A DNA stretch of 64,000 bases from CAXBDP01 sp041689935 (GTDB lineage Bacteria; Bacteroidota; Bacteroidia; Cytophagales; Cyclobacteriaceae). Location: positions 1 to 64,000 of the forward strand of contig JBDNFI010000007.1 of the NCBI GenBank assembly GCA_041689935.1, read 5' to 3'. Position 1 is the stretch's first letter. Each line of letters starts with the position of its first letter. The notes below the pieces were generated by a model. It made no database searches. It was not told the origin of the DNA and was given only the letters and a program-made list of their open reading frames with translations. The position numbers and the translations under genes are program-made. Positions 34,857 to 43,721 of this stretch are shown piece after piece.

Positions 34857-35230
34857 ATGAACGGCAAAGGTTCCAAAAGATTAAATTGGCTCAATAGAAA
34901 GCCTATGGCAATAGCAGCCAAAAGAGCTGCAACCATTTTGCTTGTATTATCACCACCAAAAAAGCTTTTCAAAATAGAGAAGAATTGCCACATGACTTTT
35001 TGGGAGGTTTGCTTCCCGAGTTTTTCCGCCCAGTCTGAGAAGCCAAATATGCCAAAGGAAGCATGAAAATCAGCCACAGCTTTCTCAATAGATAAGCTAG
35101 GATTTTCCTCCCGCTTTTCTTCTGCGATGCAGGCTATATGATCGATCATTTCTGCTTGCACTTCAATTTCAGAATAGCCCTTTTTATTGACAAATTCTCT
35201 CACATAATTTATTTCTATATCGCTCAGCAT
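34538..35230 (-). CDS. membrane protein with HAAS-like N-terminal domain (paralogue 1)
   Basis: A 230-aa protein: N-terminal soluble helical domain of ~85 residues with the motif SEIEVQAEMIDHIA, then four hydrophobic segments, ending in a WFEGIHWAKKEAEKY tail. The acidic-His motif (E[IM].DH.A) recurs in the two upstream paralogues and resembles the HAAS-type domains found beside PadR regulators. Last gene of the padR operon; it overlaps the preceding gene by 7 nt. Function unknown; possibly a membrane sensor or envelope permease-like protein. An octamer lies at 35107-35114. Confidence 0.65.
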   Translation of the reverse strand: MLSDIEINYVREFVNKKGYSEIEVQAEMIDHIACIAEEKREENPSLSIEKAVADFHASFGIFGFSDWAEKLGKQTSQKVMWQFFSILKSFFGGDNTSKMVAALLAAIAIGFLLSQFNLLEPLPFIIFLPAFIALIFVFTNYHKITGEKALQPSKSITINYVNSFLMVINLTTQSLAVTARYASEQNVIYGYLMVSAAYFLISLSIMVWFEGIHWAKKEAEKYNLSAINVQ

Positions 35231-35913
35231 ATCTGCATTTTATCAATAATTTTAGAAAATTCTACCGCTTCTTTTCTGACTTTAATGGAAAGTTTTAGAC
35301 CTGCCAACATCATTATGCCAAATAAGCCAAACGTGGTTAAGAAAGTAATAGGGTGGGTAATTAGCGGTGCGGTTATTTTCAAAAGGATATTCCAAAATAG
35401 AATTTGAGATAAATAGCCCAAGAAAAGAACATTTATGTACGCTGCATTTTTCATTAGTCTTTTTTTCGATTTCCACCACCCTTCCAGCACAAAGATGAGT
35501 AATGCAAATATGGCTAAAGGAATGATATCGTATTGAAAGAAAGCATTATAATGAATAACTGCACCAGAACTGATGGTAGCAAGAACACCAAATAGTAGTA
35601 GGAAAGAGAGCGTCCAGAAAGGATCTGTAAATATGGATTTTACTTCATCAATTATTCGATACAAGTTTTTACGGACGATCCCTATAGCATAGCGTGGCTG
35701 AATCCATCTTCCCTTGAAATCACTTTGGCTCAGTATAAAAGCACTACCAAACGAAAGCGTATCTTGTTGCATCAATTGCTCACATTGGCTCGCAATATGG
35801 TCAGTGATTTCCTCTCGGATATCTAAGTAATATACGCCTTTATTGGCCAGCCATTGTCTGATTTCTGCTAATTGTGCACTATCCAATTTTATCGATGAGT
35901 CTAAATTCCGCAT
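35224..35913 (-). CDS. membrane protein with HAAS-like N-terminal domain (paralogue 2)
   Basis: 229 aa, same architecture: soluble helical part with YLDIREEITDHIAS near residue 35, then about five hydrophobic segments. Its start overlaps paralogue 1 by 7 nt and it follows paralogue 3 by 3 nt, so the three are translated in tight succession. No catalytic residues recognised. Confidence 0.65.
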   Translation of the reverse strand: MRNLDSSIKLDSAQLAEIRQWLANKGVYYLDIREEITDHIASQCEQLMQQDTLSFGSAFILSQSDFKGRWIQPRYAIGIVRKNLYRIIDEVKSIFTDPFWTLSFLLLFGVLATISSGAVIHYNAFFQYDIIPLAIFALLIFVLEGWWKSKKRLMKNAAYINVLFLGYLSQILFWNILLKITAPLITHPITFLTTFGLFGIMMLAGLKLSIKVRKEAVEFSKIIDKMQIC

Positions 35914-35916
35914 CTT

Positions 35917-36576
35917 TTAAAGTGTTTTTAAATACAATTTATAGATTCTATGTGCTTCCATTCTTTTGGCGATGAGTAACTTCACCCAAGCGATTGAGAA
36001 AATATAATTCGTTGATAAGTAAATCATTAGCTCGGTTGTTTCTGTTAGCGTATTTCCAAGGATTCTCCACATAACGAACAGAAAGAAATAATGGAATAGG
36101 TAGGAGCTACAAAGCAGCGTGATATACCCAGCGTTTTTGGTTTTGGCTTTTGTAAATATTGATTCTCCAAGCAAAACAAGAAATAAGAAGATGATTATTG
36201 GCGTATCTACATAGGGTTGAAAAACATCTAGAGGGAGGATATTGTACAGAAAAGAGGCAATCATTCCCAATCCAATCAAAACGATGCCAATCCACAGGGG
36301 AGACGTGAAGATTTTCTTGATTTCCCAAAACCAAAGGGCAAAGTTCTTGAAAAAGCTAATTATCAGGTAATTGATTTTGAATCTGCTTGGATAAAAGCCT
36401 TGCCTTGCTTGTAAAAAAGCTCTTGAGAATGAGTGGCCTTCTTCGGACTGAATAAGCTCAATTTTACTAGCAAAATGATCTGTAAGTTCTTCACGGATAT
36501 CTAGATAATTGATTCTACGGCTTTTTAACCAATTTCGAATTTCATTTACTTCGTTATAGCTTAATTTATTTTTCAT
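35917..36576 (-). CDS. membrane protein with HAAS-like N-terminal domain (paralogue 3)
   Basis: 219 aa from ATG 36576 (MKNKLSYNEVNEI), which lies one base after the PadR stop; the longer frame to 36618 would overlap padR and adds non-family residues. YLDIREELTDHFAS at about 25-38, then four to five hydrophobic segments. Together with paralogues 1 and 2 it forms a PadR-linked membrane operon. Confidence 0.65.
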   Translation of the reverse strand: MKNKLSYNEVNEIRNWLKSRRINYLDIREELTDHFASKIELIQSEEGHSFSRAFLQARQGFYPSRFKINYLIISFFKNFALWFWEIKKIFTSPLWIGIVLIGLGMIASFLYNILPLDVFQPYVDTPIIIFLFLVLLGESIFTKAKTKNAGYITLLCSSYLFHYFFLFVMWRILGNTLTETTELMIYLSTNYIFSIAWVKLLIAKRMEAHRIYKLYLKTL

Positions 36577-36577
36577 T

Positions 36578-36910
36578 TTAGACCATTTTGAGTTTGAGCA
36601 TTGCTTGCATCGAAACAATAAATTTTTCTAATTCACTTACTTTTTCTTTGGCTACGCCTTTTCCCTTTTGGCTTAGTTTATAATACTTCCTTAGTCGATT
36701 GTCAACTATCTCGGTGTAGGTATCCAATAGGCCTTCTGCTTCCAATTTGTGTAGAGCGGGATATAGTGCGCCCTCGGTCACTTTAATTTCACCCAAACTA
36801 AGTTCCTTCACTTTTTGAGTGATTTCATAGCCATACATTTGGCTGTGGTGAGAAAGGAGCTGCAAAATAATGGTGGTTAAGCTTCCTTTGATTAATTGAT
36901 TCGTTGCCAT
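36578..36910 (-). CDS. PadR-family transcriptional repressor
   Basis: A winged-helix PadR regulator of about 110 aa. Signatures: LIKGSLTTIILQLLS, MYGYEITQKV, LGEIKVTEGALYPALHKLEAEGLLD and the dimer helix EKVSELEKFIVSM. The ATG at 36910 is preferred over 36916 because a -7 element (TATATTTG, minus strand) occupies 36914-36921. Probably represses its own operon, including the three membrane paralogues downstream, from the palindrome at 36931-36957. The inducer is unknown; members respond to antimicrobials, phenolics or envelope stress. Confidence 0.88.
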   Translation of the reverse strand: MATNQLIKGSLTTIILQLLSHHSQMYGYEITQKVKELSLGEIKVTEGALYPALHKLEAEGLLDTYTEIVDNRLRKYYKLSQKGKGVAKEKVSELEKFIVSMQAMLKLKMV

Positions 36911-36913
36911 GCA

Positions 36914-36921
36914 CAAATATA
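36914..36921 (-). promoter_or_regulatory. -7 element of the padR operon
   Basis: TATATTTG on the minus strand matches TAnnTTTG exactly and lies 3 bp upstream of the ATG at 36910. The mRNA would therefore start at or beside the ATG (leaderless or nearly so). Confidence 0.4.
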
Positions 36922-36930
36922 AAAGAAAAC

Positions 36931-36957
36931 TTTATACATAAGAAATCTATGTATAAA
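36931..36957. promoter_or_regulatory. palindromic PadR operator
   Basis: Perfect 10-bp inverted repeat tttatacata / tatgtataaa with a 7-bp spacer, about 10-37 bp upstream of the padR -7 element. The ATGTAT...ATACAT-like symmetry resembles known PadR sites. It also lies in the spacer shared with the divergent gene at 37054. Confidence 0.6.
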
Positions 36958-37053
36958 ATTATTTTAAAAAATTTCGATGACATGCATCCTTTCCTATTAA
37001 ATTTACGTCTTGATAGAGGAATTTAACTACCTACAATTTTAACAATCTAAACC

Positions 37054-38253
37054 ATGCTGAATCATTTTAAAACTTTATTCTTGCTCAGTATTTTAACTGT
37101 CGCAGGAATGGCCTGTTCTTCAGATAAATTGACGGAGGAAGCCACAGGAGTAGTTGCTTTAAAGGTGACTGCAGAAAATATTGTAAGTCCTGCTGATATC
37201 ATGGTGGACGTATCGTTTATTCCATTGCTCATTTCAGAGGATGCACAAATTGATTTATATGGCTTTGATCCTAAAATTGCCATTACTGATTATATGTATA
37301 TATCTACAGGTGATTTTAGGGACGGAAGCTTGCATCAATTTGATTTGAAAGGAAATTTCGTTCAGACGATTAATAGGATGGGAAAGGGTCCAGGCGAATA
37401 TGAGCGTATAGATGAATTGCGTCAGGATAGCGAGGGTAATATTATTATTGCCACTGTACCGCAATATTTGCATGTGTACAGTTCCCAGCTAGAGTACAAA
37501 GAGACAATTCCTACACCTCGGGAATATTACTTCAGAGATTTTGCAGATTATGGAGATGGAAAATGGCTTTTTGCCACAGATAAACATGAGGGAATTACTG
37601 AGGATGGGTATTGGCCAAATTTCGGAATTTTTGATGCCAAAAATGATTCTGTTTCCTTTTTAGATATCATGGCACCTCCAGTTGCTTTTAGTTTGGTTGA
37701 AGGTTCTATGACTAAGTTTAAAGATGGATTTTTGTTGAATTTTGGAGCTTCCGACACACTTTATCATTTTATTAATGGAGCAGTGAAGCCTTTATATTTA
37801 TTGGATTTGGCTGGTAGAAATATCCCTAAAAGCATTAAAGATGACCAAAATGATGATGTGATGGAAAGAATTCTAATGGAGCAAAAACATTCGCTAAACA
37901 TGGGTGTGGTATCGACTTTAGATGAATATATTAAAATTAAAACATTTGGTATTATTAAAAAGGAATTTGATTTAGAAAATCCAGATTTTAATCCAAGTGA
38001 CCTGCCAGTTCATGATGTGTTTATTAATTCTCAAACCAATGAAGTCCGAGCGATAAGTTCATTGGGGAATTTTGGAGGAAATGATGTAATCTCCGAAGGC
38101 TATTTTTACCAATTCCTTTATATGGAGCAATGGCAAATGATGATCGATAAGAATATTTTGGGTGAAGAACTTACAGCAAAATTGATTGAAGCTAGTGAGG
38201 CATTAAATGATCAAGAAGATCCAATTATGCTGCGTTTTAAATTGGCGTTTTAA
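37054..38253 (+). CDS. 6-bladed beta-propeller lipoprotein
   Basis: A 399-aa exported lipoprotein (lipobox VAGMAC, Cys about residue 21) with a Bacteroidota 6-bladed beta-propeller domain. The pattern ISTGDFRDGSLHQFDLKGNFVQ...RMGKGPGEY near residues 90-115 is the family hallmark. Divergent from the padR operon with a shared 130-bp spacer holding the PadR palindrome, so co-regulation is possible. Function of such lipoproteins is uncertain. Followed by a strong hairpin at 38271-38299. Confidence 0.82.
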   Translation: MLNHFKTLFLLSILTVAGMACSSDKLTEEATGVVALKVTAENIVSPADIMVDVSFIPLLISEDAQIDLYGFDPKIAITDYMYISTGDFRDGSLHQFDLKGNFVQTINRMGKGPGEYERIDELRQDSEGNIIIATVPQYLHVYSSQLEYKETIPTPREYYFRDFADYGDGKWLFATDKHEGITEDGYWPNFGIFDAKNDSVSFLDIMAPPVAFSLVEGSMTKFKDGFLLNFGASDTLYHFINGAVKPLYLLDLAGRNIPKSIKDDQNDDVMERILMEQKHSLNMGVVSTLDEYIKIKTFGIIKKEFDLENPDFNPSDLPVHDVFINSQTNEVRAISSLGNFGGNDVISEGYFYQFLYMEQWQMMIDKNILGEELTAKLIEASEALNDQEDPIMLRFKLAF

Positions 38254-38270
38254 TCCTTTATCTCATTGGA

Positions 38271-38299
38271 AAAGAGCGTTCGGTGGCGCTCTTTTTTTA
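38271..38299 (+). terminator. rho-independent terminator of the propeller gene
   Basis: 8-bp stem aaagagcg / cgctcttt, 8-nt loop and a run of seven T overlapping the stem end, 18 bp after the stop. Confidence 0.7.
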
Positions 38300-38431
38300 T
38301 TCGCTGTTGCCAGTTTCATCCCCATCTAGTTCCCAGCTATTGAGTCCAGGTACGTAGCTGAGTTTAGCATCTAATTGAGAGATTAAAGTATTTCTGATAA
38401 AGCAAATTAACGTACAGCTTTGTCTAAAATC

Positions 38432-38944
38432 TTACTCTTTCACTTCTACCTCAAGGTCTTTAACGATCCTCATTATGTCATTCATTGCCTCATATTCGAA
38501 GTGGAAGGTGAGCTTGGTTTTGAGTATAACCTCCCGCTTTTCGGCTATTTGAAGCGCTTCTCTAGTCGCTTCTTTGTAGGCTTGTATCAGTCCGCTTACG
38601 CCAAGTTTTGTTCCACCAAAATATCGCACTACTATCACCAAAACATCACTCAATTCATGGGATCTGATTTGATTGAGAATCGGATCGCCCGCAGAGTGAT
38701 TTGGTTCGCCATCGTCATTTGCTCTGAAATTTTCCGCATCAATCCCGAGAATCCACCCATAGCAATGGTGGCGGGCATCGTAATGCTTTTTTCTTAATTC
38801 ATCCAACCGCTCTTTTATTTCCGCCTCGTTTTCAACTGGGAATGCATAAGCGATAAATTTACTGCCCTTGTCTTTGTAGAGCCCTTCTGTCGGGGTTTGG
38901 ATGGTATAGTAGGTGTCTTGTGGATTTTCCTCTTGCATGGACAT
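38432..38944 (-). CDS. YigZ/IMPACT-family protein
   Basis: A 170-aa protein of the UPF0029/IMPACT family. The hallmark stretch RHHCYGWILG then DDGEPNHSAGDPILNQI followed by VIVVRYFGGTKLGVSGL is complete, with a C-terminal ferredoxin-like domain. Bacterial YigZ acts in an uncertain role tied to nucleotide/translation control; IMPACT regulates Gcn2 in eukaryotes. The start is an ATG at 38944. Stands between the propeller gene and a transporter. Confidence 0.92.
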   Translation of the reverse strand: MSMQEENPQDTYYTIQTPTEGLYKDKGSKFIAYAFPVENEAEIKERLDELRKKHYDARHHCYGWILGIDAENFRANDDGEPNHSAGDPILNQIRSHELSDVLVIVVRYFGGTKLGVSGLIQAYKEATREALQIAEKREVILKTKLTFHFEYEAMNDIMRIVKDLEVEVKE

Positions 38945-39056
38945 TTGTTTTTTTGTGGGTAAACTCGTGAATTACCATATTGGCCTTCACGTTATTCCCT
39001 CAGCATACTTTTTACTTAAACTAACTATAATTAAGCAAAAAATAGAATAACCAAAC

Positions 39057-39959
39057 TCAATATTCTACCGCTCTCAAAGCCAATAGAATCAAAGCCAAAA
39101 CAGCTAAAGCTAAGCCTATGATGTTTATTTTCAACAATTTATCTCTAAAAATTAGAAATGCGAAAAGGGTGGCTCCGAGAATAACTCCTATATTGAATAT
39201 TGGATAGAATAATGCGCCATTGTTATTCATGGCCGTGAGCCCTTTGAGTACAAAATGAAGCGAAAAGTAATTGCAAACTCCAAGGAATATGCCACCAAAG
39301 ATGGCTTTTTTATCAAATTTTGGTCTTTTAATACCTACAATCAAGGCCGAGGTCAGAAATGACAGCGTGAATAAGGAGATAGAAAATAAGTTAGAATCCT
39401 GTTCGGTTAGAAAGTAAAAATTTATATAATTTACTAAAGAATCGATCGTGCCACCCATCAGAAAAACCAAAATCGGAAAAATAATCTCCCAGGAATTTTT
39501 GATCTTAATTCCTCCTTGCTTTTTCCGAATGGAAGTAAGTACGATCGCCGTGATAGCCAAAATTAATCCCAGCCATTGTAACGCACCAAAGCTATTTTTC
39601 TCAGTTTGTAGTATAAAAATGCTTGATAGTACTGGAATGATTAAGGCTATTTTATTGGAGACCGATGTTACCGTCACGTTAAAGCGTTGAGTAGTTTCAT
39701 CAATTACAATAAGTGCCATCACAAAGAGAAATGCCAAAACACCCGCTAATGGAAACCAAGGCTTTGTAATTAATGCCATGTTTGGTAATACCAATATGCC
39801 TTGAAAGGCCATTCCTAAAATAGCTCCCACCAGATAATTCCAAGTGATGGCTTGTAGTGTATTAATTTGAAATTTTCCGTATGCTCTAAATGAAAGGAAA
39901 ATACCAATATTAAATAGGATAGCGATTAATAAATAAATCATGGTTATAATTGAATACAA
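39057..39959 (-). CDS. EamA/DMT-family transporter
   Basis: A 300-aa inner-membrane protein with about ten hydrophobic segments in two five-helix halves, the DMT-superfamily layout. The first half ends near residue 140 (IRKKQGG); the second holds the NYFSLHFVLKGL and IFRDKLLKINIIGLAL motifs. Substrate unknown; members move sugars, amino acids or metabolites. Single gene, divergent from the fusion enzyme at 40019. Confidence 0.82.
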   Translation of the reverse strand: MYSIITMIYLLIAILFNIGIFLSFRAYGKFQINTLQAITWNYLVGAILGMAFQGILVLPNMALITKPWFPLAGVLAFLFVMALIVIDETTQRFNVTVTSVSNKIALIIPVLSSIFILQTEKNSFGALQWLGLILAITAIVLTSIRKKQGGIKIKNSWEIIFPILVFLMGGTIDSLVNYINFYFLTEQDSNLFSISLFTLSFLTSALIVGIKRPKFDKKAIFGGIFLGVCNYFSLHFVLKGLTAMNNNGALFYPIFNIGVILGATLFAFLIFRDKLLKINIIGLALAVLALILLALRAVEY

Positions 39960-40018
39960 TTTTACTCAATTACCAGCGAATGTTCTTTATTCATTTTCTT
40001 TTTTAATTTGGCCTCTAA

Positions 40019-41362
40019 ATGCACGAATTACAACAACCGAAACTAATAACGACTGGGCATTTTTCAGGGTCTAAAGGAAATCTTTCTTTTCTGGAGAGTC
40101 AACAAGAGTTACCATTTTCCCCCAAAAGGGTGTATTGGGTAGATAGAAGTGAGGAGAGTAGTCTCCGAGGCAATCACGCGCATCTCAATTCCTCCCGCGT
40201 TTTTTCGGCCATTAGCGGCGAAGTGCTTATTCGCATTTTGCTGAAAGACGGCCGCGTAAAGGAATTTATCCTCAAGCCTTGGGCCGATTCCCTTTGGGTT
40301 CCACCTGGATTTTGGTACGAATGCCATTTGAGTCTTGAAGCTATTTTATTAGTTATTTCATCCCATAAGCATGATGATGACATTTATCTGCGGGATAAGG
40401 AAGCCTATTTGGCCGGCTATTTCAAAAAGGAAGATTGGGTGTATTCCCATAATTATTTACCAAATGTGTACAAGAGATCATATCCGGTAAGTCATTATGC
40501 AATAAGGCGTTATCAGCATATTGTAAATGAATCACTCACAGAGATTTTTTATCTTGCCAAAGGCCGAGAGATTTTGGGAAGGTGGCCTTTTCAAATAAAA
40601 AGTGGCGTGGCTACCAACCTTACAGGAGCTCCTTACGGTGGCTTGCAGGTAAATGAAAATGTTCCCTTGTCGGAAGTAGAAAAATGGATGAAATGGGTTA
40701 TTCAATTATTGCCTTCGATGGGTGTAAAAGAAGTGAAATACAGATGTAAGCCTACTTTTTTGCAGAATGAATTTGAAAAAAGTCTTCAAAAACAATTAGA
40801 TTATTTAGGTTTTGAATGGTGCTTTTCTGATGCTTCACAGTATATACATACGCGGGAGGATTTGGTGTCGCAGCTACATTCGATGGAGCTACGCAAACTC
40901 AAACAAAGTCAAAAACAAGGTCTTAGGATGATGGAAGAGAGCGTTGAGATTTTACCAGAGGTGTTTTTTTATATTGCTCAAGCTCGTTCTAGTCGCCATA
41001 TTCCCTTAAATACCACATTAGAAAAGCTGGAGCAATTGTTTAAAGCCTATCCGGAGAAATACTTTATATTTTCGGTTTTTGACAAAAAGAATGTCCGATT
41101 GGCTACTTGTATTGCTGTATGGCAATCTGACAATTCGCTTTACTATTTCCTGCCAGCTACTGGGGTCGATTTTCTTTCTGCCAGCCCAATGGTTTTCTTA
41201 ATTATATCTATGGCAAAGTGGTGTAAGGAGCGGAATATTCAATTTTTAGATTTAGGCATTTCATCTATCGACGGCCATTTGCAACAAGGTTTGTATGACT
41301 TCAAAAAAAGAATGGGCGCACAAGATGCTGAAAAATGGACTTTGCAGCTCATTTTGGAATAG
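40019..41362 (+). CDS. FdtA-like sugar 3,4-ketoisomerase fused to an acyltransferase-like domain
   Basis: A 447-aa two-domain protein. Residues ~1-140 are a WxcM/FdtA-type cupin that isomerises dTDP-4-keto-6-deoxyglucose, with RGNHAH (His53, His55) carrying catalytic histidines and VPPGFWYECH after it. Residues ~150-447 look like a GNAT/FemAB-type acyltransferase: ELRKLKQSQKQGLRM, a core strand, and FLDLGISS...QGLYDFKKRMGA near the end. In other bacteria the ketoisomerase (FdtA/QdtA) and acyltransferase (FdtC/QdtC) for Fuc3NAc/Qui3NAc-type sugars are separate; fusion would couple two pathway steps (inferred). It heads the flippase/glycosyltransferase cluster. Two octamers fall inside it. Confidence 0.75.
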   Translation: MHELQQPKLITTGHFSGSKGNLSFLESQQELPFSPKRVYWVDRSEESSLRGNHAHLNSSRVFSAISGEVLIRILLKDGRVKEFILKPWADSLWVPPGFWYECHLSLEAILLVISSHKHDDDIYLRDKEAYLAGYFKKEDWVYSHNYLPNVYKRSYPVSHYAIRRYQHIVNESLTEIFYLAKGREILGRWPFQIKSGVATNLTGAPYGGLQVNENVPLSEVEKWMKWVIQLLPSMGVKEVKYRCKPTFLQNEFEKSLQKQLDYLGFEWCFSDASQYIHTREDLVSQLHSMELRKLKQSQKQGLRMMEESVEILPEVFFYIAQARSSRHIPLNTTLEKLEQLFKAYPEKYFIFSVFDKKNVRLATCIAVWQSDNSLYYFLPATGVDFLSASPMVFLIISMAKWCKERNIQFLDLGISSIDGHLQQGLYDFKKRMGAQDAEKWTLQLILE

Positions 41363-41451
41363 CAAGTTTCAGGATTAGATCATCCCTTTTTCATTGATTT
41401 ATAAATTTCCATCATCTTTATTCCGCTTCTGTTGATTTCGATTCTCGGTAT

Positions 41452-42747
41452 TTATGTTTCGCTATTTGCACTTTTATTTGGCGAGGCATTGTGAAGAATT
41501 TTAACACTCAGCAGCATGATTAGCAAATACCAAATTACTTCAGTAATCATATAAAGCATTAAAGCATTTTCAAGGCTCCCTATTTGGTAGCCAATGTAAA
41601 ATGACCCAACCCTAGTAATGATTTGTCCAGTGCTTATCAGCAATAATAGGTGTTGCCTGCGAGCGACTATAAAAAGCTGCGAGGTAGGTAATACCAAACC
41701 CATTATTAGAAATATAGGCGTAAGGTAAATAATAAAATTTCCAGTGCCTGCCCATTGTTCACCAAATAAAAATACGAATATATGCTCACCATAAGTCATT
41801 AAAACAATGGCAGGTAAAATGGCAATAGCGGCCAAGCTTATCCATGTTTTATAAATCCATTTGGCGGCGAGTTGCTTTTGATTGGGCCACCAAGTAGCCA
41901 ATTGTCGATAAAGTACTTGGCCATAGCTGGCCGCAATTAGTGTGACAGGTAAGGCCAATAGGCGGGTAGTTAGAGAATAAAAGCCAGTATCTGCCGAACT
42001 CCAAAACCATAAAATCACCCAAATGGGCATACTTCGTCCAATGTTTTCAATTAGGCCCGCGCTTGCATTGTACATTGGGAAGTCTTTGAACTGAAAAATT
42101 TGCTGCTTGAATCTACTTTGCAGGCTAAATGCTGGGATTTTCCAAGATTTACGAATAGCAAACCAAGCAACTACTTGGCTAAATGCTAGTGCCATTACAA
42201 GTCCTTTTGCACCAAAGTCTAGGTAGCCAAATATCACACTTAAAAGCAGTAAACTTGCCGACTGCCAAATTCTGATTTGAGTAATGGCTTTATAATTTTG
42301 CTGTCGAAGTAGCCATTGGCTTATCAGTAACAAACCTCCCGCACTCAGCGCATACAGCCCAAAGTATATTAGCATCTCTGCTGTGCTTAGGCTTAGTTTT
42401 TCTTTCCATAATGAATTAATAGCCAGCAGTATTAATATTGAAATACTAAAAGTAATAAAGGCAATTTTCAAACAATTCGACCAAAGGTTTTTGGCCTCAA
42501 CATCCTTCATTTTAAGTACGATTGCTTCCTCCAATCGGAGAAAAATCAGCACCAAGAAAACCCCAACAATTGTTTGAAAGAATGCATATTCTCCAAAATT
42601 TTCTGGTGAATAAAGTCTGGTGAGCAAAGGGTAGAAGGGGATTAAAATCAACTGCGAAATTGCTTGTCCGCCCAAAAGCCAACCACTCCCACGAATGACC
42701 CGCTGAGTGCTTGGCGAAAAGACAAAAAGCTTCTGGAAAATCCCCAT
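41452..42747 (-). CDS. Wzx-like polysaccharide flippase
   Basis: A 431-aa multi-spanning membrane protein of the oligosaccharide flippase (MATE-like, MOP) superfamily: about twelve hydrophobic segments, with a start typical of Wzx (RGSGWLLGGQAISQLILIPF) and the YSPENFGEYAFFQT loop in the first cytoplasmic turn. It flips lipid-linked glycan units across the inner membrane. It is convergent with the fusion gene and divergent from the GT2 gene, so it lies in a small polysaccharide cluster. Octamer at 42335-42342. Confidence 0.86.
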   Translation of the reverse strand: MGIFQKLFVFSPSTQRVIRGSGWLLGGQAISQLILIPFYPLLTRLYSPENFGEYAFFQTIVGVFLVLIFLRLEEAIVLKMKDVEAKNLWSNCLKIAFITFSISILILLAINSLWKEKLSLSTAEMLIYFGLYALSAGGLLLISQWLLRQQNYKAITQIRIWQSASLLLLSVIFGYLDFGAKGLVMALAFSQVVAWFAIRKSWKIPAFSLQSRFKQQIFQFKDFPMYNASAGLIENIGRSMPIWVILWFWSSADTGFYSLTTRLLALPVTLIAASYGQVLYRQLATWWPNQKQLAAKWIYKTWISLAAIAILPAIVLMTYGEHIFVFLFGEQWAGTGNFIIYLTPIFLIMGLVLPTSQLFIVARRQHLLLLISTGQIITRVGSFYIGYQIGSLENALMLYMITEVIWYLLIMLLSVKILHNASPNKSANSET

Positions 42748-42851
42748 GTCTAAAGATAAGTGATATATTGAGGAGCAGGGACAGATTGGCTTTGAAAAAT
42801 AAATTCAGGGGCAAATTGGAATTTATCTTAAATCAATTTCTAGTTTAGAGT

Positions 42852-43721
42852 GTGCAAAATCCATCTCCATTAGTTTCGGTCATTGTGCTTTGCTATAATC
42901 AAGCGACGTATTTAAAAGCGGCCGTGCAATCTGTTTTGGAACAAGATTATTCCAATGTAGAGATCATTTTGGTGGATGATGCCAGTGCGGACGGAAGTAA
43001 GGAAATAGCTGCCCAAATCCTTTCAGATAATCCTGAAATCAAAGGCCTTTTGTTGGATGAGAATATGGGAAATTGCATTGCCTTCAATCAAGGCTTAAAG
43101 ATAGCGGGAGGTAAATATGTAATTGATTTGGCAGCGGATGATTTATTATTACCCACTCGGATACGCGTAGGCGTGAGTGAACTAGAAGCAAAAGGCGAGA
43201 CATTCGGAGTGCATTTCTGCGATGCTTTTATTTGCGATGAACAAGCAGCGATTATCACCACACATTATCCTCGTGATAAGGATAGTAATTTATTGGAGCC
43301 TGTACCTGAAGGAGATATTTACTCTGATTTGCTAGCCAGATATTTAATTTGTGCTCCAACCATGGTAATGCGAAAATCTGTGCTTGATGAAATGGGTGGA
43401 TACAATGAGCAGCTAAGCTATGAGGATTTTGACTTTTGGATTCGTTCCTCCCGCCATTATTTGTACGCGTTTTCGGAAAGTATATTGGTGATGAAGAGGA
43501 ACGTGCCAAATTCATTATCAAAAGATCAATATCGTTTTAAAAGTAAACATTTTGGCAGCACGTTGAAAGTATGTCAAATGGCGTTTTCTTTAAATAGAAA
43601 TGAAATAGAAAATAAAGCACTGAGACGAAGGGTTCTATATGAAGCTAAAATGTGTTTAAAGACTTTTAATTTTCTTATTTTCAATAAGTATTTGATTTTG
43701 ATGCTTCGAACCTATCTTTGA
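42852..43721 (+). CDS. GT2 glycosyltransferase
   Basis: A 289-aa cytosolic or membrane-associated GT-A enzyme: PLVSVIVLCYNQ near the N-terminus, DDASADGS (about 42-49), the DXD-like ADDLL, and EDFDFWIR. The start is GTG at 42852, supported by no in-frame ATG nearby. It overlaps the following gene's TTG start by 4 nt, so the histidine kinase may be translated from the same mRNA. Two octamers fall inside, one in each orientation. Confidence 0.88.
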   Translation: MQNPSPLVSVIVLCYNQATYLKAAVQSVLEQDYSNVEIILVDDASADGSKEIAAQILSDNPEIKGLLLDENMGNCIAFNQGLKIAGGKYVIDLAADDLLLPTRIRVGVSELEAKGETFGVHFCDAFICDEQAAIITTHYPRDKDSNLLEPVPEGDIYSDLLARYLICAPTMVMRKSVLDEMGGYNEQLSYEDFDFWIRSSRHYLYAFSESILVMKRNVPNSLSKDQYRFKSKHFGSTLKVCQMAFSLNRNEIENKALRRRVLYEAKMCLKTFNFLIFNKYLILMLRTYL

